The notes under the pieces were generated by a model. It was not told the DNA's origin and searched no databases. It saw nothing but the letters and a program-made list of their open reading frames with translations. DNA of 64,000 nt from Mycolicibacterium thermoresistibile (lineage in GTDB: Bacteria; Actinomycetota; Actinomycetes; Mycobacteriales; Mycobacteriaceae). Position numbers and translations under genes: made by a program. Positions within the stretch are counted from its first letter, which is position 1, and each line of letters starts with the position of its first letter. Location of the stretch: assembly GCF_900187065.1 (NCBI RefSeq), contig NZ_LT906483.1, forward strand, positions 1,984,001-2,048,000. Reading direction: 5' to 3'. This document shows, piece by piece, positions 20,502 through 31,610 of this stretch.

Positions 20502-21962
20502 ATGACCGCCGGGCTCGCGCCGCTGGAGCCGGGCGCGGCCGTGCTCGTCGTCGGCGCCGGCATCACCGGCCGGGCGGTCCTGGCCGCGTTGGCGCCGTTC
20601 GACGTGCGGGCCACACTCTGTGACGACAATCCGGCGGCGCTGGCCCCGCACGCCGACCGCGGGGTGGCGGTGCTCGACCCGGCCGCCGCCGAGAACCGGA
20701 TCGGCGATTTCGCGCTCGTGGTCACCAGCCCCGGACTGCCGCCGACGGCGCCGGTGCTGGTGGCCGCCGCGGCGGCCGGGGTGCCGGTGTGGGGTGATGT
20801 CGAGCTGGCCTGGCGGCTGGACGCCGCGGGCCGGTTCGGCGCGCCGCGCCGCTGGCTGGTGGTCACCGGAACCAACGGCAAGACCACCACCACGTCGATG
20901 CTGCAGGCCATGCTGCTGGCCGACGGCCGCCGCAGCGCGCTGTGCGGCAACATCGGCAACCCGGTGCTGGACGTCCTGACCGAACCCGTCGACCTGTTCG
21001 CGGTGGAGCTGTCCAGTTTCCAGCTGCACTGGGCGCCCTCGGTGCGCCCGTACGCCGGGGTGGTGCTCAACATCGCCGAGGACCATCTGGACTGGCACGG
21101 CTCGCTCACCGCCTACGCGCAGGCCAAGGCGCGGGTGCTGGGCGGGACGGTAGCGGTGGCCGGGGTGGACGATCCGATGGCCGCGCGACTGCTGGCCGCG
21201 GCGGCGGCGCCGCGCAAGGTCGGGTTCCGGCTCGGGGCGCCCGCCGCGGATGAGCTCGGGGTGGCCGACGGCATGCTGGTGGACCGGGCGTTCGCCGACG
21301 GGCTGCCGCTGGTGGCGGTCGACCGCATCCCGGTCGCCGGGCCGGTCGGAATCCTCGACGCGCTGGGCGCCGCGGCGCTGGCCCGCGCCGTCGGGGTGGC
21401 GGCCGAGTCGATCGCCGCCGGGCTGACGGCGTTCGAGGTCGGCCGGCACCGCGCCGAGCTGATCGCCACCGCCGGCGGCATCAGCTACGTCGACGACTCC
21501 AAGGCGACCAATCCGCACGCGGCGGCCGCGTCGATCGCCGCCCACCCACGGGTGGTGTGGATCGCCGGCGGCCTGCTCAAGGGCGCGGCGGTGGACGAAC
21601 TGGTCGCCGAGGTGGCGGACCGGCTGGCCGGGGTGGTGCTGATCGGTCGGGATCGCGAAATCATTGCCCAAGCGTTATCGCGACACGCCCCCGAGGTTCC
21701 CGTCGTCTCGGTGGTGACGGGGGACGATTCTGGGATGCAAGCGACAGCTGGGGCACCTGTTAATGCTGTGACTCGTGTTGTTGAGGCCACGGAACCGATC
21801 GGGCCGGCCGTGATGACCGCGGCGGTGGCCGCCGCCCGGGCGCTGGCGAGCCCCGGTGACACTGTGCTATTGGCGCCGGCCGGCGCATCGTTTGACCAGT
21901 TCAGCGGGTATGCGGACCGAGGCGATGCGTTCGCTGCCGCGGTCCGTGCGGCCATCCGGTAG
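20502..21962 (+). CDS. murD: UDP-MurNAc-L-alanine--D-glutamate ligase
   Basis: MurD adds D-glutamate to UDP-MurNAc-L-alanine in the cytosol. The 486-residue product shows an N-terminal Rossmann-like start ([15 protein letters not shown]), the ATP loop [36 protein letters not shown] and C-terminal [13 protein letters not shown]. Codon choice becomes less GC-rich from about 21650 to 21790 (for example CAAGCGTTATCGCG and CCTGTTAATGCTGTG), unlike the rest. The stop codon overlaps the AGGAGG that precedes ftsW. Confidence 0.95.
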   Translation: MTAGLAPLEPGAAVLVVGAGITGRAVLAALAPFDVRATLCDDNPAALAPHADRGVAVLDPAAAENRIGDFALVVTSPGLPPTAPVLVAAAAAGVPVWGDVELAWRLDAAGRFGAPRRWLVVTGTNGKTTTTSMLQAMLLADGRRSALCGNIGNPVLDVLTEPVDLFAVELSSFQLHWAPSVRPYAGVVLNIAEDHLDWHGSLTAYAQAKARVLGGTVAVAGVDDPMAARLLAAAAAPRKVGFRLGAPAADELGVADGMLVDRAFADGLPLVAVDRIPVAGPVGILDALGAAALARAVGVAAESIAAGLTAFEVGRHRAELIATAGGISYVDDSKATNPHAAAASIAAHPRVVWIAGGLLKGAAVDELVAEVADRLAGVVLIGRDREIIAQALSRHAPEVPVVSVVTGDDSGMQATAGAPVNAVTRVVEATEPIGPAVMTAAVAAARALASPGDTVLLAPAGASFDQFSGYADRGDAFAAAVRAAIR

Positions 21963-21971
21963 GAGGGGCCG

Positions 21972-23612
21972 GTGAGCGCCATCCTGGACCGGTTGAGACA
22001 CCGGCGGACCAGCCCTGCCGCCGACGACTCCGCCTCCGAGCCGGGCGAGCGGGAGGCCTCCGGGCCGGCGGGGGAGGCCGGTGCCGGGTCGACCGGCAGA
22101 CCCGCCGGAACGGCGATCACCGGCGTGCGCACCCGGATCAGCGCCTGGATCGGCCGGCCGATGACGTCGTTCCACCTCATCATCGCGGTGACCGCGCTGC
22201 TGACCCTGCTCGGGCTGACCATGGTGCTGTCCGCCTCGGGGGTGCGGTCCTACGGCGACGACGGTTCACCGTGGGCGATCTTCAGCCGCCAGGTGCTGTG
22301 GACCCTGATCGGGTTGGTCGCGTTCTACGTCGCGGTGCGCACCCGGATCCGGGTGCTGCGGAGGTTCGCCTTCGCCGGCTACCTGGTCACGATCGTGCTG
22401 TTGATCCTGGTGCTGATACCCGGCATCGGCACGGTCGCCAACGGTTCCCGCGGCTGGTTCGTGTTCGGGAGCCTGTCCATGCAGCCCTCGGAGGTCGCCA
22501 AGATCTCGTTGGCGCTGTGGGGTGCGCACCTGCTGGCCGCCCGGCGGATGGAACGGGCGTCGCTGCGCGAGATGCTGATTCCGCTGGTGCCGGCCACCGT
22601 GGTGGCGCTGGCGCTGATCGCCGCGCAGCCCGACCTCGGGCACACGGTGTCGTTGGGCATCATCCTGCTGGCCCTGCTGTGGTACGCGGGTCTGCCGCTG
22701 CGGGTGTTCGTCAGCTCGCTGGTGGCGATCGTCGCCGCGGCGGCCGTGCTGGCCATGGCCGAGGGCTACCGCTCGGTGCGGGTGCAGTCCTGGCTGAATC
22801 CCAACGCCGACCCGCAGGGCGCCGGTTATCAGGCTCGGCAGGCCCGGTTCGCGCTGGCCAACGGCGGGTTCTTCGGCGAGGGGCTGGGTCAGGGCACCGC
22901 CAAGTGGAACTACCTGCCCGAGGCGCACAACGACTTCATCTTCGCCATCATCGGTGAGGAACTCGGGTTCGTCGGTGCGATGGCGGTGCTGTGCCTGTTC
23001 GGCCTGTTCGCCTACACCGGCATGCGGATCGCCCGCCGCTCCGTCGACCCGTTCCTGCGGCTGTTCACCGCGACCGCCACGATGTGGCTGCTCAGCCAGG
23101 TGTTCATCAACGTCGGTTACGTGGTCGGCCTGCTGCCGGTGACCGGGCTGCAGTTGCCGCTGATCTCCGCCGGCGGCACCGCCTCGGTGACGACGCTGTT
23201 CATGATGGGGCTGATCGCCAACGCGGCCCGACACGAACCCGAGGCGGTGGCGGCGTTACGGGCCGGCCGCGACGATCGGGTGAACCGTTGGCTGCGGCTG
23301 CCGCTGCCCGAACCGTACGCGCCGACGCGGCTGGAGGCGGCGCGGGACCGGTTGCGCTCCCGGCCCGGCCGGCAGCGGGGCTCCAAGCAGGCCCCCCGGC
23401 AGACGGCCCGGACCCGGCGGGCCGCGGTGCGCACCGGGCATCCGGCGGATCGGCCGGCGCGTCGCTCAGGGCATCATGGAGGCGGTCGACGTTCCGGCGG
23501 CCGCGTCCGGCAGGATCGGACCGCACGTCGGAGCGGGGCCGCCCGCTCGGGTGCGGGTCAGCGACAACAGGGCCGACGGGCCCGCGCACTGGAAGGTCGA
23601 CGTCAGGGGTGA
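21972..23612 (+). CDS. ftsW: SEDS peptidoglycan glycosyltransferase FtsW
   Basis: FtsW polymerises lipid II at the septum together with FtsI. After a ~60-residue cytosolic arm, about ten membrane segments follow, with SEDS motifs [33 protein letters not shown] and [16 protein letters not shown] long basic cytoplasmic tail of some 120 residues (Arg-rich, low complexity) ends the 546-residue protein; in mycobacteria this tail binds FtsZ. The GTG start has AGGAGGGG nine bases in front. The TGA overlaps the murG GTG (GTGA). Confidence 0.95.
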   Translation: MSAILDRLRHRRTSPAADDSASEPGEREASGPAGEAGAGSTGRPAGTAITGVRTRISAWIGRPMTSFHLIIAVTALLTLLGLTMVLSASGVRSYGDDGSPWAIFSRQVLWTLIGLVAFYVAVRTRIRVLRRFAFAGYLVTIVLLILVLIPGIGTVANGSRGWFVFGSLSMQPSEVAKISLALWGAHLLAARRMERASLREMLIPLVPATVVALALIAAQPDLGHTVSLGIILLALLWYAGLPLRVFVSSLVAIVAAAAVLAMAEGYRSVRVQSWLNPNADPQGAGYQARQARFALANGGFFGEGLGQGTAKWNYLPEAHNDFIFAIIGEELGFVGAMAVLCLFGLFAYTGMRIARRSVDPFLRLFTATATMWLLSQVFINVGYVVGLLPVTGLQLPLISAGGTASVTTLFMMGLIANAARHEPEAVAALRAGRDDRVNRWLRLPLPEPYAPTRLEAARDRLRSRPGRQRGSKQAPRQTARTRRAAVRTGHPADRPARRSGHHGGGRRSGGRVRQDRTARRSGAARSGAGQRQQGRRARALEGRRQG

Positions 23613-24892
23613 TTCACTCGGGCAGCGAGCCGCTGCCGTCCGGGGGCGAGCGTGGCATCCCGGGCCCGGCGGGGCGGGGGATGCCGGACCCGGAGGACCG
23701 GGAGATGGTGGACCGGGAGATATCCGTGGTGCTGGCCGGCGGTGGCACCGCCGGCCATGTGGAACCCGCGATGGCGGTCGCCGATGCGCTCACCGCGCTG
23801 GAACCGGGGGTGCGGATCACCGCGTTGGGCACCCACCGTGGGCTGGAGACCCGGCTGGTGCCCGAACGCGGCTACCGGCTCGAACTGATCACACCGGTGC
23901 CGCTGCCCCGTAAACCCACCGCCGATCTGGCCCGGCTCCCGCTGCGGGTGCGCCGGGCCGTGCGCGAGACCCGCGCGGTGCTCGACGCGGTGCGGGCCGA
24001 TGTGGTCATCGGGTTCGGCGGCTACGTCGCGTTGCCCGCTTACCTGGCCGCGCGCGGCGGTCTGCGGCGACGGTCGGCGGTGCCGGTGGTGGTGCACGAG
24101 GCCAACGCCCACGCCGGATGGGCCAACCGGGTCGGGGCGCGTGCGGCGCAACGGGTGCTCTCGGCGGTGCCCGATCCGGGTCTGGGCCCGGTCGAGGTGG
24201 TCGGGGTCCCGCTGCGCAGCTCCATCACGTCGATGGACCGCCACGCGCTGCGGGCCGAGGCGCGGGCGTGTTTCGGGTTCGACGCCGACGCCCGGGTGCT
24301 GCTGGTGTTCGGCGGATCGCAGGGCGCCCAGTCGATCAACCGCGCCGTCGCTGCCGCTGCGCGACGTCTCGCGGCGGCGGGCATCTCGGTTCTGCACGCG
24401 CACGGCCCGAAGAACACGCTGCAGCTGCCGGCGCCGGCCGACGGCGCCCCGCCGTACGTGGCGGTGCCGTACCTGGACCGGATGGATCTGGCCTACGCGG
24501 CCGCCGATCTGGCGATCTGCCGGTCGGGGGCGATGACGGTGGCCGAGGTCTCGGCGGTGGGTCTGCCCGCGATCTACGTCCCGCTGCCGATCGGCAACGG
24601 CGAACAGCGGTTCAACGCGCTGCCGGTGGTGCAGGCCGGCGGCGGCCTGCTCATCGACGACGCCGACCTCGGCCCGGATCTGGTCGCCGACACCGTGATC
24701 GGGCTGTTGACCGATCCGGCCCGGCTGGCCGCGATGACCACCGCCGCCGCCCTGGCCGGCCATCGCGACGCGGCCGAACAGGTCGCCAAGGTGGCGCTGG
24801 AGGTGGCCCGCGACGGTCGCCGGGCTCGGGACGGGTCCGCGGGACGGGTCGTGCGCAGGACCAGCAGGAGCCGGCGAGAGGGCGGGCGGTGA
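23609..24892 (+). CDS. murG: UDP-GlcNAc--lipid I N-acetylglucosaminyltransferase
   Basis: MurG converts lipid I to lipid II at the cytosolic membrane face. The protein has the glycine-rich [59 protein letters not shown] and the donor-binding [11 protein letters not shown] and [13 protein letters not shown]. The GTG at 23609 overlaps the ftsW stop by four bases, as in most junctions of this cluster, and gives 427 residues with a disordered ~37-residue leader before the first strand; ATG 23680 and ATG 23704 are shorter options. The C-terminus is basic and low complexity. GTGA overlap with murC. Confidence 0.93.
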   Translation: MIHSGSEPLPSGGERGIPGPAGRGMPDPEDREMVDREISVVLAGGGTAGHVEPAMAVADALTALEPGVRITALGTHRGLETRLVPERGYRLELITPVPLPRKPTADLARLPLRVRRAVRETRAVLDAVRADVVIGFGGYVALPAYLAARGGLRRRSAVPVVVHEANAHAGWANRVGARAAQRVLSAVPDPGLGPVEVVGVPLRSSITSMDRHALRAEARACFGFDADARVLLVFGGSQGAQSINRAVAAAARRLAAAGISVLHAHGPKNTLQLPAPADGAPPYVAVPYLDRMDLAYAAADLAICRSGAMTVAEVSAVGLPAIYVPLPIGNGEQRFNALPVVQAGGGLLIDDADLGPDLVADTVIGLLTDPARLAAMTTAAALAGHRDAAEQVAKVALEVARDGRRARDGSAGRVVRRTSRSRREGGR

Positions 24893-26370
24893 CGCAGGCC
24901 TCGTTACCCGCGGAGCTGCGGCGGGTGCACATGGTCGGCATCGGCGGGGCCGGGATGTCCGGCATCGCCCGCATCCTGCTGGACCGGGGCGCGCTGGTGT
25001 CGGGTTCGGACGCCAAGGAGTCCCGCGGGCTGGTGGCGTTGCGGGCCCGCGGCGCGCAGGTGCGGGTCGGCCATGACGAGTCGTCGCTGGATCTGCTGCC
25101 GGGCGGGCCGACCGCGGTGGTGACCACCCATGCCGCGATTCCCAAGACCAACCCCGAACTGGTGGAGGCGCGGCGCCGCGGCATCCCGGTGATCCTGCGC
25201 CCGGTGGTGCTCGCCAAGCTGATGGCCGGGTACACCACGTTGATGGTGACCGGCACCCACGGGAAGACCAGCACCACCTCGATGCTCACCGTGGCGCTGC
25301 AGCACGGTGGCTTCGACCCGTCCTTCGCGGTCGGCGGTGATCTGGGCGAGGCCGGCACCAACGCCCATCACGGCAGCGGGACGGTCTTCGTCGCCGAGGC
25401 CGACGAGAGCGACGGCTCGCTGTTGGAGTACACCCCCGACGTCGTGGTGGTGACCAATATCGAGGCCGACCACCTGGACTTCTTCGGCAGTCCGCAAGCC
25501 TACACCGCGGTGTTCGACGACTTCATGGAACGGCTGGCGCCCGGTGGTGTGCTGATCGCCTGTGTGGACGACCCGGGCGCGGCCGCCCTGGCCGACCGCA
25601 CCGCCGCGCTGGGCATCCGGGTGCTGCGCTACGGCAGCCCGGCCCCGGGGCGGCCGGCGACCGAGCTGGCCGGCGCGCTGGTCGGGTGGGAGCATCAGGG
25701 CACCGGCGCGGTGGCCCAGATCCAGTTGGCGGGGGAGAACCACCCGCGTGCGATGCGGCTGGCGGTGCCGGGCCGGCACATGGCCCTCAACGCGCTCGGC
25801 GCACTGCTGGCGGCGCTGCAGGTCGGCGCCCCGGCCGACACCGTGCTCGACGGGCTGGCCGGGTTCGAAGGGGTGCGGCGGCGTTTCGAGCTGGTCGGCA
25901 CCGCCAACGACATCCGGGTGTTCGACGACTACGCCCACCATCCCACCGAGGTCCGCGCGACGCTGGCGGCGCTGCGGGATGTGTTGCGCGACAGCGGCGA
26001 TCGGCGGGGGCGGGCCATCGTGGTGTTCCAACCGCACCTGTACTCGCGCACCGAGGCCTTCGCGGCGGAGTTCGGCGCGGCGCTCAGCGCCGCCGACGAG
26101 GTGTTCGTGCTCGACGTGTATGCCGCGCGGGAACAACCCATCGCCGGGGTGAGCGGTGCGACCGTCGCCGAGCACGTGCGGGCGCCGGTGACCTACGTCC
26201 CGGACTTCTCCGCCGTCGCGGCCCGGGTGGCCGAGGTCGCCGCACCCGGCGACGTGGTGCTGACCATGGGCGCCGGCGACGTCACGCTGCTCGGTCAGGA
26301 GATCCTCAGTTCGGTGCGGGTGGTCGCCAACCGGGCCGGTCCGGGATCGCGGGGGATGAACCGGTCGTGA
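24889..26370 (+). CDS. murC: UDP-N-acetylmuramate--L-alanine ligase
   Basis: MurC adds the first amino acid, L-alanine, to UDP-MurNAc. The 493-residue product shows the Rossmann motif [20 protein letters not shown], the ATP loop [36 protein letters not shown] and the C-terminal [10 protein letters not shown]. In M. tuberculosis MurC activity is lowered by PknA phosphorylation; the site cannot be assigned here. The start GTG overlaps the murG stop, and its own stop overlaps the ftsQ GTG, so murG-murC-ftsQ are translationally chained. Confidence 0.95.
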   Translation: MTQASLPAELRRVHMVGIGGAGMSGIARILLDRGALVSGSDAKESRGLVALRARGAQVRVGHDESSLDLLPGGPTAVVTTHAAIPKTNPELVEARRRGIPVILRPVVLAKLMAGYTTLMVTGTHGKTSTTSMLTVALQHGGFDPSFAVGGDLGEAGTNAHHGSGTVFVAEADESDGSLLEYTPDVVVVTNIEADHLDFFGSPQAYTAVFDDFMERLAPGGVLIACVDDPGAAALADRTAALGIRVLRYGSPAPGRPATELAGALVGWEHQGTGAVAQIQLAGENHPRAMRLAVPGRHMALNALGALLAALQVGAPADTVLDGLAGFEGVRRRFELVGTANDIRVFDDYAHHPTEVRATLAALRDVLRDSGDRRGRAIVVFQPHLYSRTEAFAAEFGAALSAADEVFVLDVYAAREQPIAGVSGATVAEHVRAPVTYVPDFSAVAARVAEVAAPGDVVLTMGAGDVTLLGQEILSSVRVVANRAGPGSRGMNRS

Positions 26371-27356
26371 CCGATCCGGAAGGGATCGAACCGGCGGGGA
26401 CCGACGCGACCGGGGACCCGCACGGATCCGGGGTGACGCCGCCCGGCGCACCCGAACCCGGTGCCGCATCCGACCCGAGACCCGACCCCAACCCCGAGAT
26501 GGACGCCGACCTCGCCGAATCGCGTTCGCAGTTCGAGGATTTCGAAGGCCCCCGGCGGCGTGCCCGCCGGGAGCGGGAGCAGCGGCGCGCCGCGGCGGCC
26601 CGGGCCCGGGCCATCGAACAGGCCCGCCGGGAGGCCAAGCGCCGGCTGCTGGCCGGTCAGGCGGAGCAGGCCGCCGGCCTGGACCGGCGCGCGGCGCGGG
26701 CGCTGAAGGCGTTGATGTGGGCGGCGGTGGTCAGCGTGGTCGCGGTGGCGGTGGGTCTGCTGCTGTACTTCACCCCGATCATGTCCGCGCGGGCGGTGAT
26801 CGTCACCGGACTCGGCGAGTTGACCGAGCAGGAGGTGGTCGAGGTGGCCGCGATCCCACCCGGTGCACCGCTGCTGCAGGTCGACACCGACGAGGTGGCC
26901 GGACGGGTGGCGCAGATCCGCCGGGTGGCCAGCGTGCGGGTGCAGCGGGAGTATCCGTCGTCGGTGCGGATCACCGTCGTCGAACGGGTGCCGGTGGTGG
27001 TCAAGGACTATCCGGACGGTCCGCATCTGTTCGACCGGGACGGGGTGGATTTCGCCACCGCGCCGCCGCCGCCGGGACTGCCGTATCTGGACACCGACAA
27101 TCCGGGGCCCAGCGATCCGGCGACCCAGGCCGCGCTGCAGGTGATGACGGCGCTGCGGCCGGAGGTGGTCGAGCAGGTGAGCAGGATCGCGGCGCCGTCG
27201 GTGGCGTCGATCACGTTGACGCTCAACGACGGCCGCGTGGTGGTGTGGGGGACCAACGACCGCACCGAGGAGAAGGCGATGAAGTTGGCGGCGTTGTTGA
27301 CCCAGCCCGGCCAGACCTACGACGTCTCCAGCCCGGATCTGCCCACCGTCAAGTGA
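26367..27356 (+). CDS. ftsQ: Cell division protein FtsQ
   Basis: FtsQ is a bitopic divisome scaffold. The 329-residue protein has a ~115-residue cytosolic arm (Pro/Asp-rich, then a strongly charged Arg/Ala helix), one membrane segment ([15 protein letters not shown]), and an extracytoplasmic POTRA domain starting [19 protein letters not shown], then the FtsQ beta-domain with [22 protein letters not shown]. The GTG start overlaps murC by four bases. A 189-bp spacer with promoter-like sequence separates it from ftsZ. Confidence 0.93.
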   Translation: MTDPEGIEPAGTDATGDPHGSGVTPPGAPEPGAASDPRPDPNPEMDADLAESRSQFEDFEGPRRRARREREQRRAAAARARAIEQARREAKRRLLAGQAEQAAGLDRRAARALKALMWAAVVSVVAVAVGLLLYFTPIMSARAVIVTGLGELTEQEVVEVAAIPPGAPLLQVDTDEVAGRVAQIRRVASVRVQREYPSSVRITVVERVPVVVKDYPDGPHLFDRDGVDFATAPPPPGLPYLDTDNPGPSDPATQAALQVMTALRPEVVEQVSRIAAPSVASITLTLNDGRVVVWGTNDRTEEKAMKLAALLTQPGQTYDVSSPDLPTVK

Positions 27357-27545
27357 CGGTGTGGGCAGAAACTTCTCCGCCCATCGGCGCGCCTGCGCGG
27401 ATACCGACCCGAGTCGCCCTACGGTTCTGGTTGCACGGATTTACTTGACATAACTCTAAGCCTCTGGTTGAGGTTGAGGGTTTTGCCAACCGAGGCGGTC
27501 AAGGATTCGGCGCCCCGAACGGCAACTCAGGGAGGAAGACGATCG
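27357..27545 (+). promoter_or_regulatory. ftsQ-ftsZ intergenic region with probable ftsZ promoter
   Basis: The spacer drops in GC around 27436-27490 and holds TTGACATAACTCTAAG (TTGACA at 27445-27450), followed by the direct repeat GGTTGAGGTTGAGGG. A perfect -35 is present, but no TANNNT lies 17 bases downstream; CATAACT may instead serve as a -10. An AGGGAGGAAG ribosome-binding site ends eight bases before ftsZ. Separate ftsZ promoters in this interval are known in other mycobacteria. Confidence 0.55.
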
Positions 27546-28694
27546 ATGACCCCCCCGCACAACTATCTCGCCGTCATCAAGGTGGTCGGCATCGGCGGTG
27601 GCGGCGTCAATGCCGTCAACCGAATGATCGAACAGGGCCTGAAGGGCGTGGAGTTCATCGCCATCAACACCGACGCTCAGGCGCTGCTGATGAGCGATGC
27701 CGACGTCAAACTCGACGTCGGCCGGGAATCCACCCGAGGGCTGGGCGCCGGTGCGGACCCCGAGGTGGGCCGCAAGGCCGCCGAGGACGCCAAGGACGAG
27801 ATCGAGGAGCTGCTCCGCGGCGCCGACATGGTGTTCGTCACCGCCGGTGAGGGCGGCGGCACCGGCACCGGCGGAGCCCCCGTGGTGGCGAGCATCGCCC
27901 GTAAGCTCGGCGCGCTGACCGTCGGCGTGGTGACCCGGCCGTTCTCGTTCGAGGGCCGGCGGCGCAGCAATCAGGCCGAACAGGGGATCGCCGCGCTGCG
28001 GGAGAGCTGCGACACCCTGATCGTGATCCCGAACGACAGGCTGCTGCAGATGGGCGATGCCGCGGTGTCACTGATGGACGCCTTCCGCGCCGCCGACGAG
28101 GTGCTGCTCAACGGCGTGCAGGGCATCACCGACCTGATCACCACCCCGGGCCTGATCAACGTCGACTTCGCCGACGTCAAGGGGGTGATGAGCGGCGCCG
28201 GCACGGCGCTGATGGGCATCGGCGCGGCGCGCGGCGACGGGCGGGCGCTCAAGGCCGCCGAGATCGCGATCAACTCCCCGCTGCTGGAGGCGTCGATGGA
28301 GGGCGCCCACGGCGTGCTGCTGTCCGTGGCCGGCGGCAGCGACCTGGGTCTCTTCGAGATCAACGAGGCCGCCTCGCTGGTGCAGGACTCGGCCCATCCG
28401 GAGGCCAACATCATCTTCGGCACCGTCATCGACGACTCGCTGGGCGACGAGGTGCGGGTGACCGTGATCGCCGCCGGGTTCGACGCCTCGGGTCCGAGCC
28501 GCAAACCGGTGGTCAACACCCCGAGTGCGGCGTCCACCCAGCCGATCGCCCCGGGCCGCGCCGGATCGGTGTCCTCGACGTTCTCCCCGGGCGAGGCGAC
28601 CAGCGTGCCGGTGCACTCCAACGGCGCGACGGTCAGCGTCGGCGGCGAGGACGACGACGATGACGTCGACGTTCCGCCCTTCATGCGACGCTGA
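27546..28694 (+). CDS. ftsZ: Cell division GTPase FtsZ
   Basis: FtsZ assembles the cytokinetic ring. The 382-residue protein has [16 protein letters not shown] at the N-terminus, the tubulin signature GGGTGTG (103-109), the T7 loop [11 protein letters not shown] for GTP hydrolysis across the interface, an intrinsically disordered Ser/Pro linker and the C-terminal acidic [14 protein letters not shown] tail that recruits SepF and FtsW. The ATG at 27546 follows AGGGAGGAAG. An in-frame upstream TTG exists but lacks a binding site. The gene is intact and of the usual mycobacterial length. Confidence 0.98.
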   Translation: MTPPHNYLAVIKVVGIGGGGVNAVNRMIEQGLKGVEFIAINTDAQALLMSDADVKLDVGRESTRGLGAGADPEVGRKAAEDAKDEIEELLRGADMVFVTAGEGGGTGTGGAPVVASIARKLGALTVGVVTRPFSFEGRRRSNQAEQGIAALRESCDTLIVIPNDRLLQMGDAAVSLMDAFRAADEVLLNGVQGITDLITTPGLINVDFADVKGVMSGAGTALMGIGAARGDGRALKAAEIAINSPLLEASMEGAHGVLLSVAGGSDLGLFEINEAASLVQDSAHPEANIIFGTVIDDSLGDEVRVTVIAAGFDASGPSRKPVVNTPSAASTQPIAPGRAGSVSSTFSPGEATSVPVHSNGATVSVGGEDDDDDVDVPPFMRR

Positions 28695-28709
28695 TCGATA
28701 CTGGGGACT

Positions 28710-29417
28710 GTGACCGTCCGCATCCGGCGCGTGATCACCACCCGCGCCGGCGGCGTCTCGGCGCCGCCCTACGACAGCTTCAATCTCGGCGACCACGTCG
28801 GTGACGATCCGGCCGCGGTGGCCGCGAACCGCGCCCGATTGGCGGCCACGATCGGTCTCGGTGAGGACCGATTGGTATGGATGAATCAGGTCCACGGAGA
28901 CCGAATTGTCGTGGTCGACGATACGGTCGATCATGCGGTGGATGACGCCGACGGATTGGTGACCACAACACCGCGTTTGGCATTGGTTGTCGTGACCGCC
29001 GATTGTGTGCCGGTTTTGATGGCCGATGCGCGGGTCGGCGTGGTCGCGGCCGTCCATGCCGGCCGGGTCGGGGCGCAACGCGGTGTGGTGGTGCGGGCGG
29101 TGCAGACCATGCTCGACGTGGGCGCCCGGGTGGAGGACATCTCGGCGCTGCTCGGACCGGCGGTGAGCGGACGGAACTACGAGGTGCCCGCCGAGATGGC
29201 CGATGAGGTGGAACGAGCGCTGCCGGGCAGTCGCACCACCACCGCCAAGGGCACCCCGGGACTGGACCTCAGAGCTGGAATCGCCCGTCAGCTAACCGAA
29301 TTGGGCGTCACCGCCATCGACATCGACCCACGCTGCACGGTGGACGACCCGGACCTGTTCAGCCATCGTCGGGGTGCGCCGACCGGCCGGTTGGCGTCGC
29401 TGATCTGGATGGAGTGA
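28710..29417 (+). CDS. pgeF: Peptidoglycan editing factor PgeF / YfiH-LACC1 family
   Basis: This 235-residue protein belongs to the multicopper-oxidase-like DUF152 (YfiH/LACC1) family, whose members act on purine nucleosides or edit mis-made muropeptides in E. coli. The metal ligands are visible: H of NQVHGD, C of VTADCVPVL and H of AVHAGR. The common HAGWRG loop is HAGRVG here, so the Trp-Arg is changed. A GTG start follows ftsZ by 15 bases. A stretch at about 28850-29000 uses many A/T-ending codons. Its position downstream of ftsZ is conserved in actinobacteria. Confidence 0.85.
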   Translation: MTVRIRRVITTRAGGVSAPPYDSFNLGDHVGDDPAAVAANRARLAATIGLGEDRLVWMNQVHGDRIVVVDDTVDHAVDDADGLVTTTPRLALVVVTADCVPVLMADARVGVVAAVHAGRVGAQRGVVVRAVQTMLDVGARVEDISALLGPAVSGRNYEVPAEMADEVERALPGSRTTTAKGTPGLDLRAGIARQLTELGVTAIDIDPRCTVDDPDLFSHRRGAPTGRLASLIWME

Positions 29418-29423
29418 TGCGAG

Positions 29424-30272
29424 GTGACTGATTCGGGTTCCGGGTCCCGACGGGCCCAGTTGGCCGTGGCGCTGGCGGCGCTGCGGGCCCGGTTGGAACA
29501 GGCCGCGGTGGCGGCCGGAAGGGCGGCCGACGAGATCGAATTACTGCCGATCACCAAATTCTTCCCGGCCTCCGATGTATTGATTCTTCACGGGCTCGGA
29601 ATTTCTGCGTTCGGTGAATCCCGCGAACAGGAAGCGTCGGCGAAAATTGCCGAGGTGAATCGGAATTTGTCGGTCGAACAAAACGCATCACCGATTCGCT
29701 GGCATATGGTCGGCCGCATTCAGCGCAATAAGGCCAGAGCGGTGGCGCGGTGGGCGTATGCCGCCCACTCCGTCGACAACGCGAAACTGGTCGCCGCGCT
29801 GAGCCGGGGTGCCGTCCAGGCTCTCGACGAGGGCGTGCGCACCGCGCCGGTGCGGGTCTATGTCCAGGTCAGCCTCGACGGCGACGAACGGCGGGGCGGG
29901 GTGGACGTCGGCCGGCCGCAGCTGGTCGACGAGTTGTGCGCGGCGGTGCACGACGCCGCCGGGCTGGAGCTCGTCGGGTTGATGGGGATTCCGCCGCTGA
30001 ACTGGGACGCCGAGGAGGCGTTCGCCCGGCTGGCGGCCGAGCACGCCCGGGTGCAGGAGGGCTATTCACACCGGCTGGGGCTGTCGGCCGGCATGTCCGG
30101 CGACCTCGAGGCGGCGGTGAAACACGGTTCGACATGTGTGCGTGTCGGTACCGCGTTGTTGGGGCCGCGCCCGCTAACGTCACCCGCAGTAGTCACTCCA
30201 GTCACACCTTCATCACAGACACCCCCAATCACTAGAGCCTCAGAAGGGTCGCGCGATGAGCACACTGCATAA
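29424..30272 (+). CDS. PLP-homeostasis protein, YggS family
   Basis: A 282-residue protein of the YggS/PROSC family, single-domain alanine-racemase-fold proteins that bind pyridoxal phosphate but have no known catalysis, and buffer the cofactor. The PLP lysine is K45 in [11 protein letters not shown]; later motifs are [17 protein letters not shown], and [19 protein letters not shown] with RVGTALLG, the phosphate-binding end. GTG start six bases after pgeF. The last 17 bases overlap sepF, and the C-terminal extra tail ([15 protein letters not shown]) is not conserved in the family. Codons between 29540 and 29740 are unusually AT-rich. Confidence 0.88.
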   Translation: MTDSGSGSRRAQLAVALAALRARLEQAAVAAGRAADEIELLPITKFFPASDVLILHGLGISAFGESREQEASAKIAEVNRNLSVEQNASPIRWHMVGRIQRNKARAVARWAYAAHSVDNAKLVAALSRGAVQALDEGVRTAPVRVYVQVSLDGDERRGGVDVGRPQLVDELCAAVHDAAGLELVGLMGIPPLNWDAEEAFARLAAEHARVQEGYSHRLGLSAGMSGDLEAAVKHGSTCVRVGTALLGPRPLTSPAVVTPVTPSSQTPPITRASEGSRDEHTA

Positions 30273-30912
30273 GGTCAAGGCCTACTTCGGAATGGCACCG
30301 TTGGATGACTACGAGGACGAGTACTACGAGGACGACGAGCGTGGCCCCTCGCGCGGTGGGTATGCCCGCCGGCCGCGTGCCGAACGCTTCGAGGACGACG
30401 AGTACGGTCCGGTCGACGGTCGCGATTACGACGGTCCTGACTACGAAGCCCCCGGCTACCGTGGCGGATATCACGACGACCCGCGTTTCGAGCCCCGGAT
30501 GCGGGCTCCGCGGGAGTTCGACCGGCCACACGACATGGGCCGGCCGAGGTTTGCCCCACTGCGCGGCGCGACCCGCGGTGCACTGGCGATGGATCCGCGC
30601 CGGATGGCGGAGTTGTTCGACGCCGGCAGCCCGCTGTCGAAGATCACCACGCTGCGGCCGAAGGACTACAGCGAGGCCCGCACCATCGGTGAGCGCTTCC
30701 GCGACGGCAACCCGGTGATCATGGACCTGGTCGCGATGGACAACGCCGACGCCAAGCGGCTGGTCGACTTCGCGGCCGGGCTGGCGTTCGCGCTGCGCGG
30801 CTCCTTCGACAAGGTCGCCACCAAGGTGTTCCTGCTGTCCCCGGCGGATGTGGACGTCACCGCCGAGGAGCGCCGCCGGATCGCCGAGGCCGGTTTCTAC
30901 AGCTACCAGTAG
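30256..30912 (+). CDS. sepF: Cell division protein SepF
   Basis: SepF tethers FtsZ to the membrane in actinobacteria, which lack FtsA. The 218-residue protein has an N-terminal segment [13 protein letters not shown] able to form the membrane-binding amphipathic helix, a long acidic and Tyr/Arg-rich disordered linker (about 14-110), and the SepF core beginning [19 protein letters not shown] with a [13 protein letters not shown] strand. The ATG is preceded by AGAAGGG and overlaps the previous gene. Its location between ftsZ and wag31 agrees with its role. Confidence 0.93.
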   Translation: MSTLHKVKAYFGMAPLDDYEDEYYEDDERGPSRGGYARRPRAERFEDDEYGPVDGRDYDGPDYEAPGYRGGYHDDPRFEPRMRAPREFDRPHDMGRPRFAPLRGATRGALAMDPRRMAELFDAGSPLSKITTLRPKDYSEARTIGERFRDGNPVIMDLVAMDNADAKRLVDFAAGLAFALRGSFDKVATKVFLLSPADVDVTAEERRRIAEAGFYSYQ

Positions 30913-31101
30913 AGCTACCGGCAGCGGTTTCCGGCCCCCGCCACCGGAACCCGGCTCGGCCCGGCCCGGCGGCATCCGGCACGCCGGGTAGGCTGACGAC
31001 ATCACGCGGGTGAGGGTGGTGCATCCGGCCGACGACGGCCGGCGATGGTTCACCCCACCTGTATCGAATGTCACATCGGGCGCTAGTAAAGGACGACATA
31101 G

Positions 31102-31392
31102 TTGTCGCTGTTTTTCACCATCCTTGGGTTGGCGCTGTTCGTTTTCTGGCTGCTGCTCATCGCCAGGGTCGTGGTCGAGTTCATCCGGTCCTTCAGCCGG
31201 GACTGGCACCCCAAGGGTCTGACCGTGGTGATCCTGGAGACCATCATGACGGTGACCGATCCGCCGGTTCGGCTGCTGCGGCGTCTCATTCCGCAGCTCA
31301 CGGTGGGTGCGGTCCGGTTCGACCTGTCCATCATGGTGCTGCTGCTGGTGGCGTTCATCGGTATGCAGCTGGCCTTCGGCGCCGCGGCCTGA
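31102..31392 (+). CDS. YggT-family membrane protein
   Basis: This 96-residue protein has two hydrophobic stretches (LFFTILGLALFVFWLLLIAR at the N-terminus and IMVLLLVAFIGMQLAF near the end) flanking the YggT core DPPVRLLRRLIPQL. YggT proteins occur next to sepF and divIVA in Gram-positives and plants and are thought to help membrane or division-site organisation; no activity is known. The TTG start at 31102 follows AAAGGACG. A 189-bp GC-rich spacer without an obvious gene precedes it. Confidence 0.86.
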   Translation: MSLFFTILGLALFVFWLLLIARVVVEFIRSFSRDWHPKGLTVVILETIMTVTDPPVRLLRRLIPQLTVGAVRFDLSIMVLLLVAFIGMQLAFGAAA

Positions 31393-31610
31393 ACGCCGAC
31401 GGGCCGGGCCGGGGCCCGAGCCCGCCGCGGTGGGGCGGCCGAGTTTGCCAGAAGAACTGGAATATCACTAAGAAGATTGAAATAAGCTCTTAATAATCGG
31501 CCGCCCCTGCAACCGCCGGGTCTGGTGTGACAGGATGGACGCCAGTTACCAGCCGACGAGGCTCTACACTTTGAAATCGGTTGACGGTCCAGACTCCAAG
31601 GGGGCATAGA
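31393..31610 (+). promoter_or_regulatory. wag31 upstream region with AT-rich core
   Basis: Within this 218-bp spacer, 31445-31500 is sharply AT-rich for this genome (for example AAGAAGATTGAAATAAGCTC), and includes TAAGCT (TANNNT, 31483-31488) and TAATAAT, compatible with a strong promoter for wag31. AAGGGGG sits about six bases before the ATG. No exact start site can be given. Confidence 0.5.

Noticed and set aside
22991..23608. In-frame N-terminal extension of murG across the ftsW 3' half
   Set aside because: It overlaps conserved FtsW membrane coding sequence in another frame; the GTG at 23609 with GTGA overlap is the natural start.
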